The position numbers were made by a program, and so were the translations under genes. This document shows, one piece after another, positions 1 through 5,690 of a DNA stretch of 6,868 nt. The notes beneath the pieces were generated by a model that saw nothing but the letters and a program-made list of their open reading frames with translations, was not told the DNA's origin and did not search any database. Each line of letters begins with the position of its first letter. Position 1 is the stretch's first letter. The DNA comes from Lentisphaeria bacterium (lineage in GTDB: Bacteria; Verrucomicrobiota; Lentisphaeria; Oligosphaerales; Oligosphaeraceae), in assembly GCA_016287975.1 (NCBI GenBank), contig JAEEXV010000318.1:1-6868 (forward strand), written 5' to 3'.

Positions 1-64
1 AAAAATGGGCCGACACAGAACGCCGGGGCTTGGCGCCTGGATCCTTGATCCCCCATTCTCCCCT

Positions 65-1228
65 ATGTCGAACCGCTCTCTGCTTCAATCCCAGTTGATC
101 GGCCTGTTGCTGCGCTATGGCGCGGTGACGCGTCCTGAATGCGTGCGTGCGCTGGGCGTGCGGCCCGCGAGCCTGCTGGAGGCGATCAACGCGTTGAAGG
201 CATCGGGGCTGGTGTCGGAGCCGGAGCGGCACAGCCGTCGCACGGGACGGAAGGCGCCGCGCCTGGAGTTGTCGCCTGACCATCTGTGGTGCGCGGGGGT
301 GGATTTCCGCGAGGACAGGGTGCTGGGCGTGGTCGCGGACATGGCGGGGAACGCGCGCTTCACCGCCGAGGTCGTGGGCGGATCGCGCACCACCCCTGCC
401 CAGTGCTGGGCGGCCATCCGCGAGGCGCTGGCCCGCCTGCGCGCGGCGTGCGGCGACGAATGGTCGCGGGTCAAGGGCATCGGCTTCGCGGATCCAGGCC
501 TCGTCGACATCGCGCGCGGAGTCTCGCGCCGCGCGGTGAACCTGCCAGGCTGGCGCGACATCGCGACCACCGCTGAACTCGAGCGCGCCTACGGCCTCCC
601 CGCAGGACTCTGGCCCGAGTGCGCCGTCACCACCCACATGGAGTCCCTCCAGCGTGGACGCGACTTCCACGGCTCCCTCTTCTATCTCGGCATGGACAAC
701 GGCATCGGCGGCGGCTTCATCCGCGACGGCGAGGCCTTCTTCGGCGACCGCAACCTCGCCATGGAGGCAGGGCACATCGTCGTCGCCCCCGACGGCCCCC
801 TGTGCCAGTGCGGCAACCGAGGCTGCCTGGAGGCCATCGCGGGCAAGAACGGCATCCGACGACGCATCCAGGAGACCCTCGCCAGCGGCGTCAACACCAT
901 CCTAACCCTCGAGGACTTCTCCATCGAGCGCTTCGCCGCCTGCGTCCCGCGCGACAAGGCCGCGCACCTCATCGCCACCGAACTGTGCGAATCCATCGGA
1001 CGCGCCCTCGCCACCGTCGTCACCCTCCTCAACCCCTCCTGCATCGTCCTGCGGGGCGGCCTCACGGGTCTGGGCGACTTCCTCCTCGCCAACGTCCGCC
1101 GCGTCCTCACCGCCTACTGCTTCCCTGGCGCCCTCGAACACCTCGCCCTTGAAATTTCCACCCTCGGCCCATACGACACCGCCCGGGGCGCCGCCATCCT
1201 CATGCGAAACCAACTCCTCAAGGGATGA
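65..1228 (+). CDS. ROK-family transcriptional regulator (NagC/XylR type)
   Basis: The 387-residue protein has an N-terminal winged-helix region (about residues 5-70) followed by a ROK sugar-kinase-like domain. Visible ROK features are the start of the fold at WCAGVDF (about 75-81), the glycine-rich NGIGGGF loop (about 212-218), and the zinc motif EAGH (His 237) followed by CQCGNRGCLE (Cys 247, 249 and 254). Family members with an HTH are DNA-binding repressors or activators that respond to sugars or sugar phosphates. Where ROK kinases have the NDAN catalytic Asp motif, this protein has WPECA (Glu 185 in place of Asp), which argues for a sensor rather than a kinase. An ATG at 5 is also in frame, but the HTH begins just after the ATG at 65, and the 20-residue extension is Pro/Gly-rich and unlike the family. 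Neither start has a clear SD. It stands alone on this strand at the edge of the window. Its target is unknown; the nearby glycosidase genes are candidates. Confidence 0.88.
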   Translation: MSNRSLLQSQLIGLLLRYGAVTRPECVRALGVRPASLLEAINALKASGLVSEPERHSRRTGRKAPRLELSPDHLWCAGVDFREDRVLGVVADMAGNARFTAEVVGGSRTTPAQCWAAIREALARLRAACGDEWSRVKGIGFADPGLVDIARGVSRRAVNLPGWRDIATTAELERAYGLPAGLWPECAVTTHMESLQRGRDFHGSLFYLGMDNGIGGGFIRDGEAFFGDRNLAMEAGHIVVAPDGPLCQCGNRGCLEAIAGKNGIRRRIQETLASGVNTILTLEDFSIERFAACVPRDKAAHLIATELCESIGRALATVVTLLNPSCIVLRGGLTGLGDFLLANVRRVLTAYCFPGALEHLALEISTLGPYDTARGAAILMRNQLLKG

Positions 1229-1607
1229 ACGCCGCCCCTGGCTTTTCCGGAGCGGATAAAAACGATGGAGGCCGCGTATGAGTGGCCACCCCCATTGCAG
1301 GGACGGCTCCGCCGGCCATGCCGGACGCCGCCGCAGTCCTCCGGTGGCTTCATGCCCTTGGGCGCCGGGCATTGGACGGCAATGCATCCCAGAGACACCA
1401 ATTGCATTGCCTCAAAAAATCAAAACAAAATCATGCGAAAACACAAAACAGTATTACGCAAAAACATAAAATCAACCTAAAAAAACTGAAATGATATCCA
1501 TTGCCTCAAAGTCTCACGGTCCATCGCATTCTCCTGCTGGCTGCATGGTTCTCAATCCTAGCTTTCGGCAAAACTGAAATGATGTGTAACCACACGATCC
1601 GAAATTG
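1229..1607. other. Intergenic region with A-rich block and interleaved short repeats
   Basis: This gap lies between two convergent genes and I see no convincing gene in it. Just past the ROK stop is an imperfect hairpin (1232-1238 with 1249-1255, one mismatch, no T-tract). Further hairpins are CCGGC/GCCGG (1312-1324) and ATGCCC/GGGCAT (1352-1372). From about 1411 to 1497 the sequence becomes strikingly A-rich on the plus strand, unlike the GC-rich flanks. Two exact direct repeats alternate: CATTGCCTCAAA at 1405-1416 and 1499-1510, and AAAACTGAAATGAT at 1482-1495 and 1570-1583. Read on the minus strand the second repeat ends in a T-run, so weak termination of the 1608-2192 gene is possible. 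Confidence 0.6.
1482..1583. repeat. Exact 14-bp direct repeat AAAACTGAAATGAT, two copies
   Basis: The copies are at 1482-1495 and 1570-1583, 88 bp apart. A second exact pair, CATTGCCTCAAA (1405-1416 and 1499-1510, 94 bp apart), interleaves with it in the order B-A-B-A. The sequence between the pairs is not similar, so this is not a simple tandem duplication. On the minus strand each 14-mer reads ATCATTTCAGTTTT. The left copy continues into seven T's and the right copy follows a small GTGT/ACAC hairpin. Confidence 0.7.
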
Positions 1608-2192
1608 TCAAGTCTGGATGCGCCCTTCCTTCGCCGCCTGCGGCAGAAATCCGATGACGAACATCGCGGCAATCAGCGCCAGCGCGGCGAAGACGAAGGT
1701 GTATCCGATGGCGGCCGTGACCTCGCCGATGCGGCAGGCGCGATGCAGGCACCCCCAGCGCGTGAAGAGGTATTCGAAGTCGTGGCAGAGGTCCTCGCCG
1801 CTGGAGAACGGCGCGACCAGCGGCAACTCGCCGAACGGCGCGTCATGCATGTAGGTGGCCATCTCGATGGTGGCGAAGCCCAGCCACCCCAGGCACACGG
1901 AAAGCGCGGGGCAGTCGCCGTGCCAGGCCAGATAGACCCCGGTGGCGACGGGAGTCGCCACCTGGAAGAGGCTCCCTGCGACAACCACCGCGACACGCGG
2001 CAGGCGCGCCAGCCGCGCCACGGCGTGGCCGACCTCGTGCATCGGCGCGTGGATGACGTAGAAAATGGACGAAACGCCCTCCTTCCAGTTCCCCCAGAAC
2101 TTCGACAACTGCCAGCACAGCAGCACGAACACGAACGCATAGAGCGCGCGCTTCCATCCGACGACGGCAAAATGGCGGACAAGAAAATCCAT
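1608..2192 (-). CDS. Small integral-membrane zinc metalloprotease-like protein (M50-like, HEVGH)
   Basis: The 194-residue protein has four likely membrane segments (about residues 12-30, 66-90, 96-112 and 157-183). A zinc-binding HExxH motif, HEVGH (52-56), lies between the first two and is preceded by HAPM. The next segment contains AGSLFQVATP (72-81), which resembles the Gly/Pro pattern that follows HExxH in M50-type intramembrane proteases. HDAPFGEL (116-123) and HDFEYLF (137-143) supply conserved-looking acidic and His residues that could give the third metal ligand. It lacks PDZ or CBS domains and is shorter than typical S2P/RseP proteins, so it fits the small M50B-like group of unknown substrate. 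The start at 2192 has no clear SD. The gene is transcribed separately, with its own 182-bp upstream gap. I am confident that it is a membrane protein with HExxH; protease activity is inferred. Confidence 0.75.
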   Translation of the reverse strand: MDFLVRHFAVVGWKRALYAFVFVLLCWQLSKFWGNWKEGVSSIFYVIHAPMHEVGHAVARLARLPRVAVVVAGSLFQVATPVATGVYLAWHGDCPALSVCLGWLGFATIEMATYMHDAPFGELPLVAPFSSGEDLCHDFEYLFTRWGCLHRACRIGEVTAAIGYTFVFAALALIAAMFVIGFLPQAAKEGRIQT

Positions 2193-2374
2193 AGTGGCGC
2201 GGGGAGGTCTTGGACAAGTCCATTCATTCAGGCATAAGGCATTTTCCTTCCGTGTTGAAGCGCTTCATCATCGGCCTCGCTCTAATGGGATGCCATCACG
2301 CCATCATGCCGATAATGTAACTCCGCTTTGCCTGACCGCCATGGCGAAGGATTTGCCCCGACGCCAGCGGGTCT
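2193..2374 (-). promoter_or_regulatory. Upstream region of the metalloprotease gene, with weak promoter candidate
   Basis: On the minus strand, TTCAAC (2254-2259) and TTATGC (2232-2237) lie 16 bp apart, as a poor sigma70-like pair about 40 bp upstream of the start codon. The perfect palindrome at 2256-2267 overlaps the -35 element. A GCATTTTCCTTCC stretch (2239-2251) resembles an element seen in the gaps at 1526 and 6790. No gene is apparent here. Confidence 0.25.
2256..2267. promoter_or_regulatory. Perfect palindrome TGAAGCGCTTCA, LacI-type operator candidate
   Basis: TGAAGCGCTTCA is its own reverse complement and has the central CG typical of LacI/GalR-family operators. Its centre is about 70 bp upstream of the metalloprotease start codon, and it overlaps the best -35 candidate, a position suited to repression. 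No LacI-family gene is present in the window. The only sugar-responsive regulator here is the ROK protein, whose family usually recognises different, more AT-rich sites. Confidence 0.4.
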
Positions 2375-3451
2375 TCAGCGGAACTTCACCACGTAGGCGC
2401 GGATGGCGTAGCCGTCGGCTTCGCCGTGGCTCCAGAAGAGGAGCAGCCATTCGCCGTCGGGGAGCGGGGTCAGCGAGGGCTGTCCGAACTTCAGGTTGTG
2501 GAACTGCCGCACGATGCTCCCGCCCGAGGCGGCCGCCGCTGGAGACGCCCACAGGCAGACGGGCGTCGCGGGGCGCAGCGCGGGCGCGCAGTAGATGCCT
2601 GGATCATCCCCCTCGCGTTTGGTGTAGAGTATAAACAGTTCCCCGTCGTAGTCGAAGAGGTTGGCGGCCTGGCCGTGGATGCCCGTGTCGACGGGCGCGC
2701 TCCAGGTGCGGCCCAGGTCGTCCGAGTAGACCACCTGGTTGTTCAGATGCCTGGATGCCGCCAGGTCGAAGGCCCACAGCACCAGCCAGACGCGCCGCTC
2801 TCCGACGAGGCGGCACGAGCGCACCTCCCAGGGGGCGATGGAGGGGGACTGGAAGAATTCGCCGCACTCCTCCCAGGTCGCGCCGCGGTCGGCGCTGGCG
2901 AAGCAGAGTCCGCGCTGCGCCTGCCCCTTGAGGACAAACGGCGGGCCGAAGGCCAGCAGCGTCTCCTCCTGCGCGCACCAGAGCGCGGGTCCCGAGAACT
3001 CCAGCGCCGCGTAGGGATGCGGGATGAAGGCGGGGAGGCTCCACGTGCGCCCGCCGTCCTGGCTGTGGCTCACGGTGTTGTGCCCGACGGGGAAGCGCCC
3101 GTGCTTCTCCGCATAGGCGGCGAGGCCCAGTTCGGGTTCGTCGCGCTCGAAGCCGAAGCCGACGGAGACCAGTTCCCGCCCGCCGATGGCGGTCGGCTTG
3201 CAGTTCTCCGTGAACCGATGCGCGAGCCCCAGCGCCGCGGGATCGTACATCCGCCCGCCGTCCTCCCAGCTGCGGCCGTTGTCATGGCTGAAGGCCACGC
3301 GCATGAAATGGTCGACGGAATCGACGCTCGCGCCGTCGTCGTAGAGCACGACAATCGTTCCGTCCGCCAGCCGCGCCGCCCCAGGAAATCGCGAGCAGGA
3401 ACCGCGCCCCCCCTGGATGGAGGCCGCCGAAAGAATCTTCACTTCATTCAT
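2375..3451 (-). CDS. Sialidase-fold (BNR/Asp-box) protein, probable exo-acting glycosidase
   Basis: The 358-residue protein has no signal peptide and is probably cytoplasmic. Four Asp boxes of the form SxDxGxxW are visible: SHDNGRSW (55-62), SQDGGRTW (130-137), SADRGATW (186-193) and SDDLGRTW (243-250). Together they indicate a six-bladed sialidase-type propeller. An early RFP (21-23) sits where sialidases have the (F/Y)RIP arginine motif, and WEVRS (208-212) offers a second candidate of the arginine triad. It is near the minimal length for a bare propeller. Many PVC-group proteins of this type are annotated as sialidases without proof, so the substrate is open: sialic acid is possible and another acidic or neutral glycan equally so. 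The start at 3451 is supported by GGAG (3459-3462), 7 bp upstream. The gene is monocistronic, with a 182-bp gap after it and a tandem repeat array directly before it. Confidence 0.82.
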   Translation of the reverse strand: MNEVKILSAASIQGGRGSCSRFPGAARLADGTIVVLYDDGASVDSVDHFMRVAFSHDNGRSWEDGGRMYDPAALGLAHRFTENCKPTAIGGRELVSVGFGFERDEPELGLAAYAEKHGRFPVGHNTVSHSQDGGRTWSLPAFIPHPYAALEFSGPALWCAQEETLLAFGPPFVLKGQAQRGLCFASADRGATWEECGEFFQSPSIAPWEVRSCRLVGERRVWLVLWAFDLAASRHLNNQVVYSDDLGRTWSAPVDTGIHGQAANLFDYDGELFILYTKREGDDPGIYCAPALRPATPVCLWASPAAAASGGSIVRQFHNLKFGQPSLTPLPDGEWLLLFWSHGEADGYAIRAYVVKFR

Positions 3452-3459
3452 CGCTCAAC

Positions 3460-3640
3460 TCCAATGCCCCGTCCAAAGTCCAAAGTCCAATGCCCCGTCC
3501 AAAGTCCAATGCCCCGTCCAAAGTCCAAAGTCCAATGCCCCGTCCAAAGTCCCGTCTAAAGTCCAAAGTCCAAAGTCCAATGTCCCATCAATTTCCCATC
3601 CAAAGTCCAGCGTCCAAAGTCCAATGTCCTATCCAAAATC
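3460..3640. repeat. Heptamer-based tandem repeat array (TCCAAAG / 19-mer)
   Basis: The array is built from the heptamer TCCAAAG (complete units at 3479, 3524, 3562, 3569 and 3613) and the 19-mer TCCAATGCCCCGTCCAAAG (at 3460, 3486, 3505 and 3531). The 45-bp block 3460-3504 (19+7+19) is repeated exactly at 3505-3549, which suggests a recent expansion. Past 3550 the units degenerate (TCCCGTCTAAAG, TCCAGCG, TCCAATGTCCCATC and similar) and fade out by about 3640. There are no unique spacers of constant length, so it is not a CRISPR. It lies in the leader of the sialidase-fold gene, ending 8 bp before its start codon. Heptanucleotide tandem repeats (STRRs) known from filamentous cyanobacteria are a structural parallel, not a homologue. 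Confidence 0.95.
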
Positions 3641-3674
3641 CCCTTGCCATTTCAATGGCTTCCCTTCGGCAGTG

Positions 3675-3704
3675 TGTCACCATTCCTTTGTCATTTGCTA
3701 TATT
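3675..3704 (+). promoter_or_regulatory. Candidate promoter for the secreted repeat protein
   Basis: TGTCAC (3675-3680) and TATATT (3699-3704) are 18 bp apart, with a TGC just before the -10 (extended -10). This is the most AT-rich stretch in the gap and would give a leader of about 190 nt. The same island read on the other strand carries TATAAT, which could serve the sialidase-fold gene with a leader that runs through the repeat array. No experimental class of promoter can be confirmed from sequence. Confidence 0.25.
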
Positions 3705-3901
3705 ATACAAGGCCCCGCAACCAAACGTCTCGCTTCCGCAAAAAAAGCGAAAGTTTCTTGTGGCCCCCTTGTTTCCCCGTGCGGGACGGCAAATGGCGTC
3801 CAGCCCGCCTTGTCGCCTGGCCTTGCCCAGCGAATCGCGTTGCCATCCCGCATCAAGCACTTGAGTTATTCCCACGGCATGACCACCATCCCTTTCCTGC
3901 C

Positions 3902-4384
3902 ATGAAACGCATTGCCGCACTTCTGCTCTGCCTCCTCGCCAGCCTCCTCTGCGCCCGCGAATTCAAGGTCTACAAAGGCGATTCCACCGCATGGACCAAC
4001 GTCATCCTCACCTACAAGGACGGCAAACTCTACAAGGGCGATTCCACCGCATGGACCAACGTCATCCTCACCTACGACGGGCAGAAGTGGTATCGCGGCG
4101 ACTCCACCTCCTGGACCCACGTCCTGCTCACCTACAAGGACGGCAAACTCTACAAGGGCGATTCCACCGCATGGACCAACGTCATCCTCACCTATGAGGA
4201 CGGCAAGGTCCACAAGGGCGATTCCACCGCCTGGACCAACGTCGTCTTCACCTGCAAGGACGGCAAACTCTACCGCGGCGATTCCACCGCCTGGACCAAC
4301 GTCCTGCTTACTTTCAGCGCCCACCCGTCCCCAGGCGAACTCCTCGGCATCGTCTTCTCGCTCTATCGCGGCGACTGCATGTAG
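3902..4384 (+). CDS. Secreted protein of six 20-residue tandem repeats, family not recognised
   Basis: The 160-residue protein starts with a signal peptide (MKR, then a Leu/Ala-rich core to about residue 18; likely cut near LLCA-REF). The Cys at 17 lacks a proper lipobox, so a lipoprotein is less likely. Six repeats follow at a strict 20-residue period, of the form (Y/H)(K/R)GDST(A/S)WT(N/H)V(I/L/V)(L/F)T. Trp falls at 31, 51, 71, 91, 111 and 131, and the motifs are joined by DGKLY-type turns. The alternating polar and hydrophobic pattern suggests beta-hairpins in a small solenoid or propeller. The tail SAHPSPGELLGIVFSLYRGDCM ends in a remnant of a seventh repeat start. There is a distant resemblance to MORN-style DG..Y.G spacing, but the Gly pattern does not match. 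The start at 3902 is set by the signal peptide; there is no SD. It probably acts outside the cytoplasmic membrane; I assign no function. Confidence 0.75.
   Translation: MKRIAALLLCLLASLLCAREFKVYKGDSTAWTNVILTYKDGKLYKGDSTAWTNVILTYDGQKWYRGDSTSWTHVLLTYKDGKLYKGDSTAWTNVILTYEDGKVHKGDSTAWTNVVFTCKDGKLYRGDSTAWTNVLLTFSAHPSPGELLGIVFSLYRGDCM
3971..4330 (+). repeat. Six in-frame 60-bp tandem repeats
   Basis: Units start at 3971, 4031, 4091, 4151, 4211 and 4271 with no indels. Units 1, 2 and 4 are nearly identical over their first 45 bp. Unit 3 is the most diverged, with different codons as well as substitutions. Units 5 and 6 share a GCC Ala codon before Trp where units 1, 2 and 4 have GCA. The last third of unit 6 no longer matches, and a fragment, TATCGCGGCGACT (from 4363), resumes the motif just before the stop. 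The pattern suggests repeated unequal crossing-over or slippage. Confidence 0.95.
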
Positions 4385-4399
4385 CAGGCCTTGCGCCTT

Positions 4400-4421
4400 G
4401 CCCCCGCAGGGAAGAGGGGGC
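4400..4421. terminator. GC hairpin between convergent genes, possible bidirectional terminator
   Basis: GCCCCC (4400-4405) and GGGGGC (4416-4421) form a perfect six-pair GC stem with a 10-nt loop. It lies 16 bp after the repeat-protein stop and 14 bp after the glycosidase stop on the other strand. The position is ideal, but neither strand has a T-tract, so intrinsic termination is doubtful. Confidence 0.3.
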
Positions 4422-4434
4422 GGCGTCCAATCGG

Positions 4435-5523
4435 TCACTTATTCACATAGTGGTCGAGGTCGGCCCCTTCGGGGAACGGGACGGGCGCGTGGGCGGGGCG
4501 GTCGAGGTAGAAGAAGGCGGTGGAGGAGATGTCGTCCTGCAACGGCAGATACTGGTCGTAGTTGTAGCCGTCCCAGCCCAGGTCCTGGATGGTGACGCGC
4601 AGCCGCCGCTGGAAGCGCACGGGGTCGGTGATGTGCCAGCGGTAGAGGCCGATGTAGGTATGCACATCCCAGGGGCCTGCGGGCTTGACGATCTGCGGCA
4701 TGCCCGCGTAGGGGGTGGAGAAGAGTTGATATTCGCCGTCGGGCCCCTTGAAGCCGTATGAGCCGCAGAAGTAGTCCTCGGTGCCAGTGCCGCAGATGGT
4801 GGGGAACTCCTCGTCGTCGTCGAGGAAGAACTTGATTTCGCCCTCGCCCCACCAGCCGTTCTGCAGCGCCCCCCAGACCATGTAGACCCCGACATACTGC
4901 CCCTGCCCGTCGATGCCGTCGAGGATGGTGTGCTCGCCCTTGAATGGGACGCGGTTCGTGCGGCGGAACTGCGCGTGGAGATAGCCCGCGTCGGCGGGCA
5001 CCTCGCCCAGCGCGTAGTTGACCTGGTAGTAGATGACCATCGGCGTCTCGTTCTGGTTGGTCAGCGTGATCCGCGCACGGCGCCGAAACGGCATCTCCCA
5101 GTAGCAGTTGAAGCCGTTCTTGGGATTGACGCAGACTGGCAGGCTGCTGACCAGGGCCGACGACGCCAGCCCGTTGCAGAAGAAGTCGCCCGCGGGCACC
5201 TCGATCGCGGGCGTCTCCGCGTCGTCCCAGTAGAAGCGGAGGATTTCGTGGCGGGCGTCATTGGTCAGGGTCATCCAGATCTGCTGGATGACGCCCTCGC
5301 CCTGGATGTCGGCCAGCGTCAATGTCTCCCCCGCCGCAATCGCGATCGACGGCGAGATCTTCCACTTCTGCCCGAGATGCAGCGCGTGCCGCGCGCCCAT
5401 GCCGTCGACGGCGCGGCCGCCGCCGCCCGCTTCGCCAGTCAGGTTTTCAGGGGAAATGGAACGGGTGCGCGCCGTCGACAAGGTCGACAGGCTGCTCCAG
5501 TCGGAACGGGCGAAGTTGCTCAT
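4435..5523 (-). CDS. DUF2961-family protein, GH172-like glycoside hydrolase
   Basis: The 362-residue protein matches the DUF2961/GH172 pattern. It has an N-terminal DWSSLSTLSTARTRSISPEN segment (8-27), the first beta-sandwich half with GEGVIQQIWMT (75-85), WWGEGEIKFFLDDD (224-237) and the hallmark GTGTEDYF (245-252). Characterised GH172 enzymes act on fructofuranose or arabinofuranose linkages through two Glu residues. Glu 249 in GTGTEDYF, and Glu 227 or 229 in GEGEIKF, are the candidates here. No signal peptide is seen, so it is probably cytoplasmic. The start at 5523 is chosen because AGGAG (5531-5535) lies 7 bp upstream; the open frame continues to 5664, but that extension is Arg/Pro-rich and unlike the family. 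The gene is monocistronic and converges on the secreted repeat gene. The substrate is not predictable from sequence alone. Confidence 0.88.
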   Translation of the reverse strand: MSNFARSDWSSLSTLSTARTRSISPENLTGEAGGGGRAVDGMGARHALHLGQKWKISPSIAIAAGETLTLADIQGEGVIQQIWMTLTNDARHEILRFYWDDAETPAIEVPAGDFFCNGLASSALVSSLPVCVNPKNGFNCYWEMPFRRRARITLTNQNETPMVIYYQVNYALGEVPADAGYLHAQFRRTNRVPFKGEHTILDGIDGQGQYVGVYMVWGALQNGWWGEGEIKFFLDDDEEFPTICGTGTEDYFCGSYGFKGPDGEYQLFSTPYAGMPQIVKPAGPWDVHTYIGLYRWHITDPVRFQRRLRVTIQDLGWDGYNYDQYLPLQDDISSTAFFYLDRPAHAPVPFPEGADLDHYVNK

Positions 5524-5690
5524 GGAATTGCTCCTAAAATGGGGAATTGCGGATGAAAACGGCGTCTGCCATAAGATGGCACGCTTTTCCCGCCGCGCGC
5601 CGCCCCCGCGCGGAAAAGGACGGTCTTTACGGGGAAAACTCGAGCCAGTTTTCCGATGCATCACGCCTAAGGGGCAGCACTCCCGCTACG
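5524..5690 (-). promoter_or_regulatory. Upstream region of the GH172-like gene with two inverted repeats
   Basis: Four copies of the hexamer GGAAAA or its complement occur: 5585-5590 (TTTTCC), 5612-5617 (GGAAAA), 5633-5638 (GGAAAA) and 5649-5654 (TTTTCC). The inner GC part also pairs, CCGCGCG (5593-5599) with CGCGCGG (5607-5613). The T/A flanks have the wrong polarity for an intrinsic terminator on either strand, so regulator binding is the better reading. I could not find a convincing -35/-10 pair. Confidence 0.4.
5633..5654. promoter_or_regulatory. Perfect 8-bp inverted repeat GGAAAACT-N6-AGTTTTCC
   Basis: The arms are 5633-5640 and 5647-5654, with the 6-nt spacer CGAGCC. The arm-to-arm distance of 14 bp and the dyad form suit a dimeric DNA-binding regulator. 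It lies about 110-130 bp upstream of the GH172-like start and 37 bp past the stop of the nucleotidyltransferase gene, so it could also be a structure at the 3' end of that transcript. Confidence 0.45.

Larger units (their letters stand above)
3452..3901. other. 450-bp intergenic region between divergent genes
   Basis: The first part is the repeat array (3460 to about 3640), described separately. The remainder holds an AT-rich island at about 3686-3710. On the minus strand this contains an exact TATAAT (complement of 3702-3707), with no good -35 element 16-18 bp away. On the plus strand it contains TGTCAC (3675-3680), 18 bp, then TATATT (3699-3704) with an extended TGC. A hairpin TCGCTT/AAGCGA (3730-3750) follows. 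The ORFs open across the array and this gap exist only because the heptamer contains no stop codon, and I reject them as genes. Confidence 0.6.

Noticed and set aside
902..1387. 161-aa minus-strand ORF opposite the ROK gene
   Set aside because: It is antisense to a recognisable ROK domain, with low-complexity Gly/Glu composition.
2426..3559. 377-aa plus-strand ORF opposite the sialidase-fold gene
   Set aside because: It is antisense to a gene with four Asp boxes and runs into the heptamer array; it is Ala/Arg/Gly-rich with no domain.
3460..3640. CRISPR array
   Set aside because: Units are contiguous and mixed in length (7, 12 and 19 bp) with no unique spacers of constant size, and no cas genes are present.
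3644..3901. N-terminal extension of the secreted repeat protein
   Set aside because: The extension would bury a clear signal peptide that begins at 3902.
3417..3905. Proteins encoded across the heptamer array (SPKSKVQ-like)
   Set aside because: A stop-free heptamer opens all plus-strand frames; no start context or domain is seen.
3866..4438. 190-aa minus-strand ORF with GEDDVGPGGG-like repeats
   Set aside because: It is the antisense reading of the 60-bp repeats, which contain no stop in that frame. The plus-strand reading has a signal peptide and a sensible repeat.
4930..5556. 208-aa plus-strand ORF opposite the GH172-like gene
   Set aside because: It is antisense to a clear DUF2961 sequence and has no supporting features.
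5584..5618. Intrinsic terminator in the gap upstream of the GH172-like gene
   Set aside because: The T-run precedes and the A-run follows the stem on both strands, which is opposite to the required order.
5524..5664. N-terminal extension of the GH172-like protein
   Set aside because: It is Arg/Pro-rich, crosses the inverted repeats, and the start at 5523 has a good SD.
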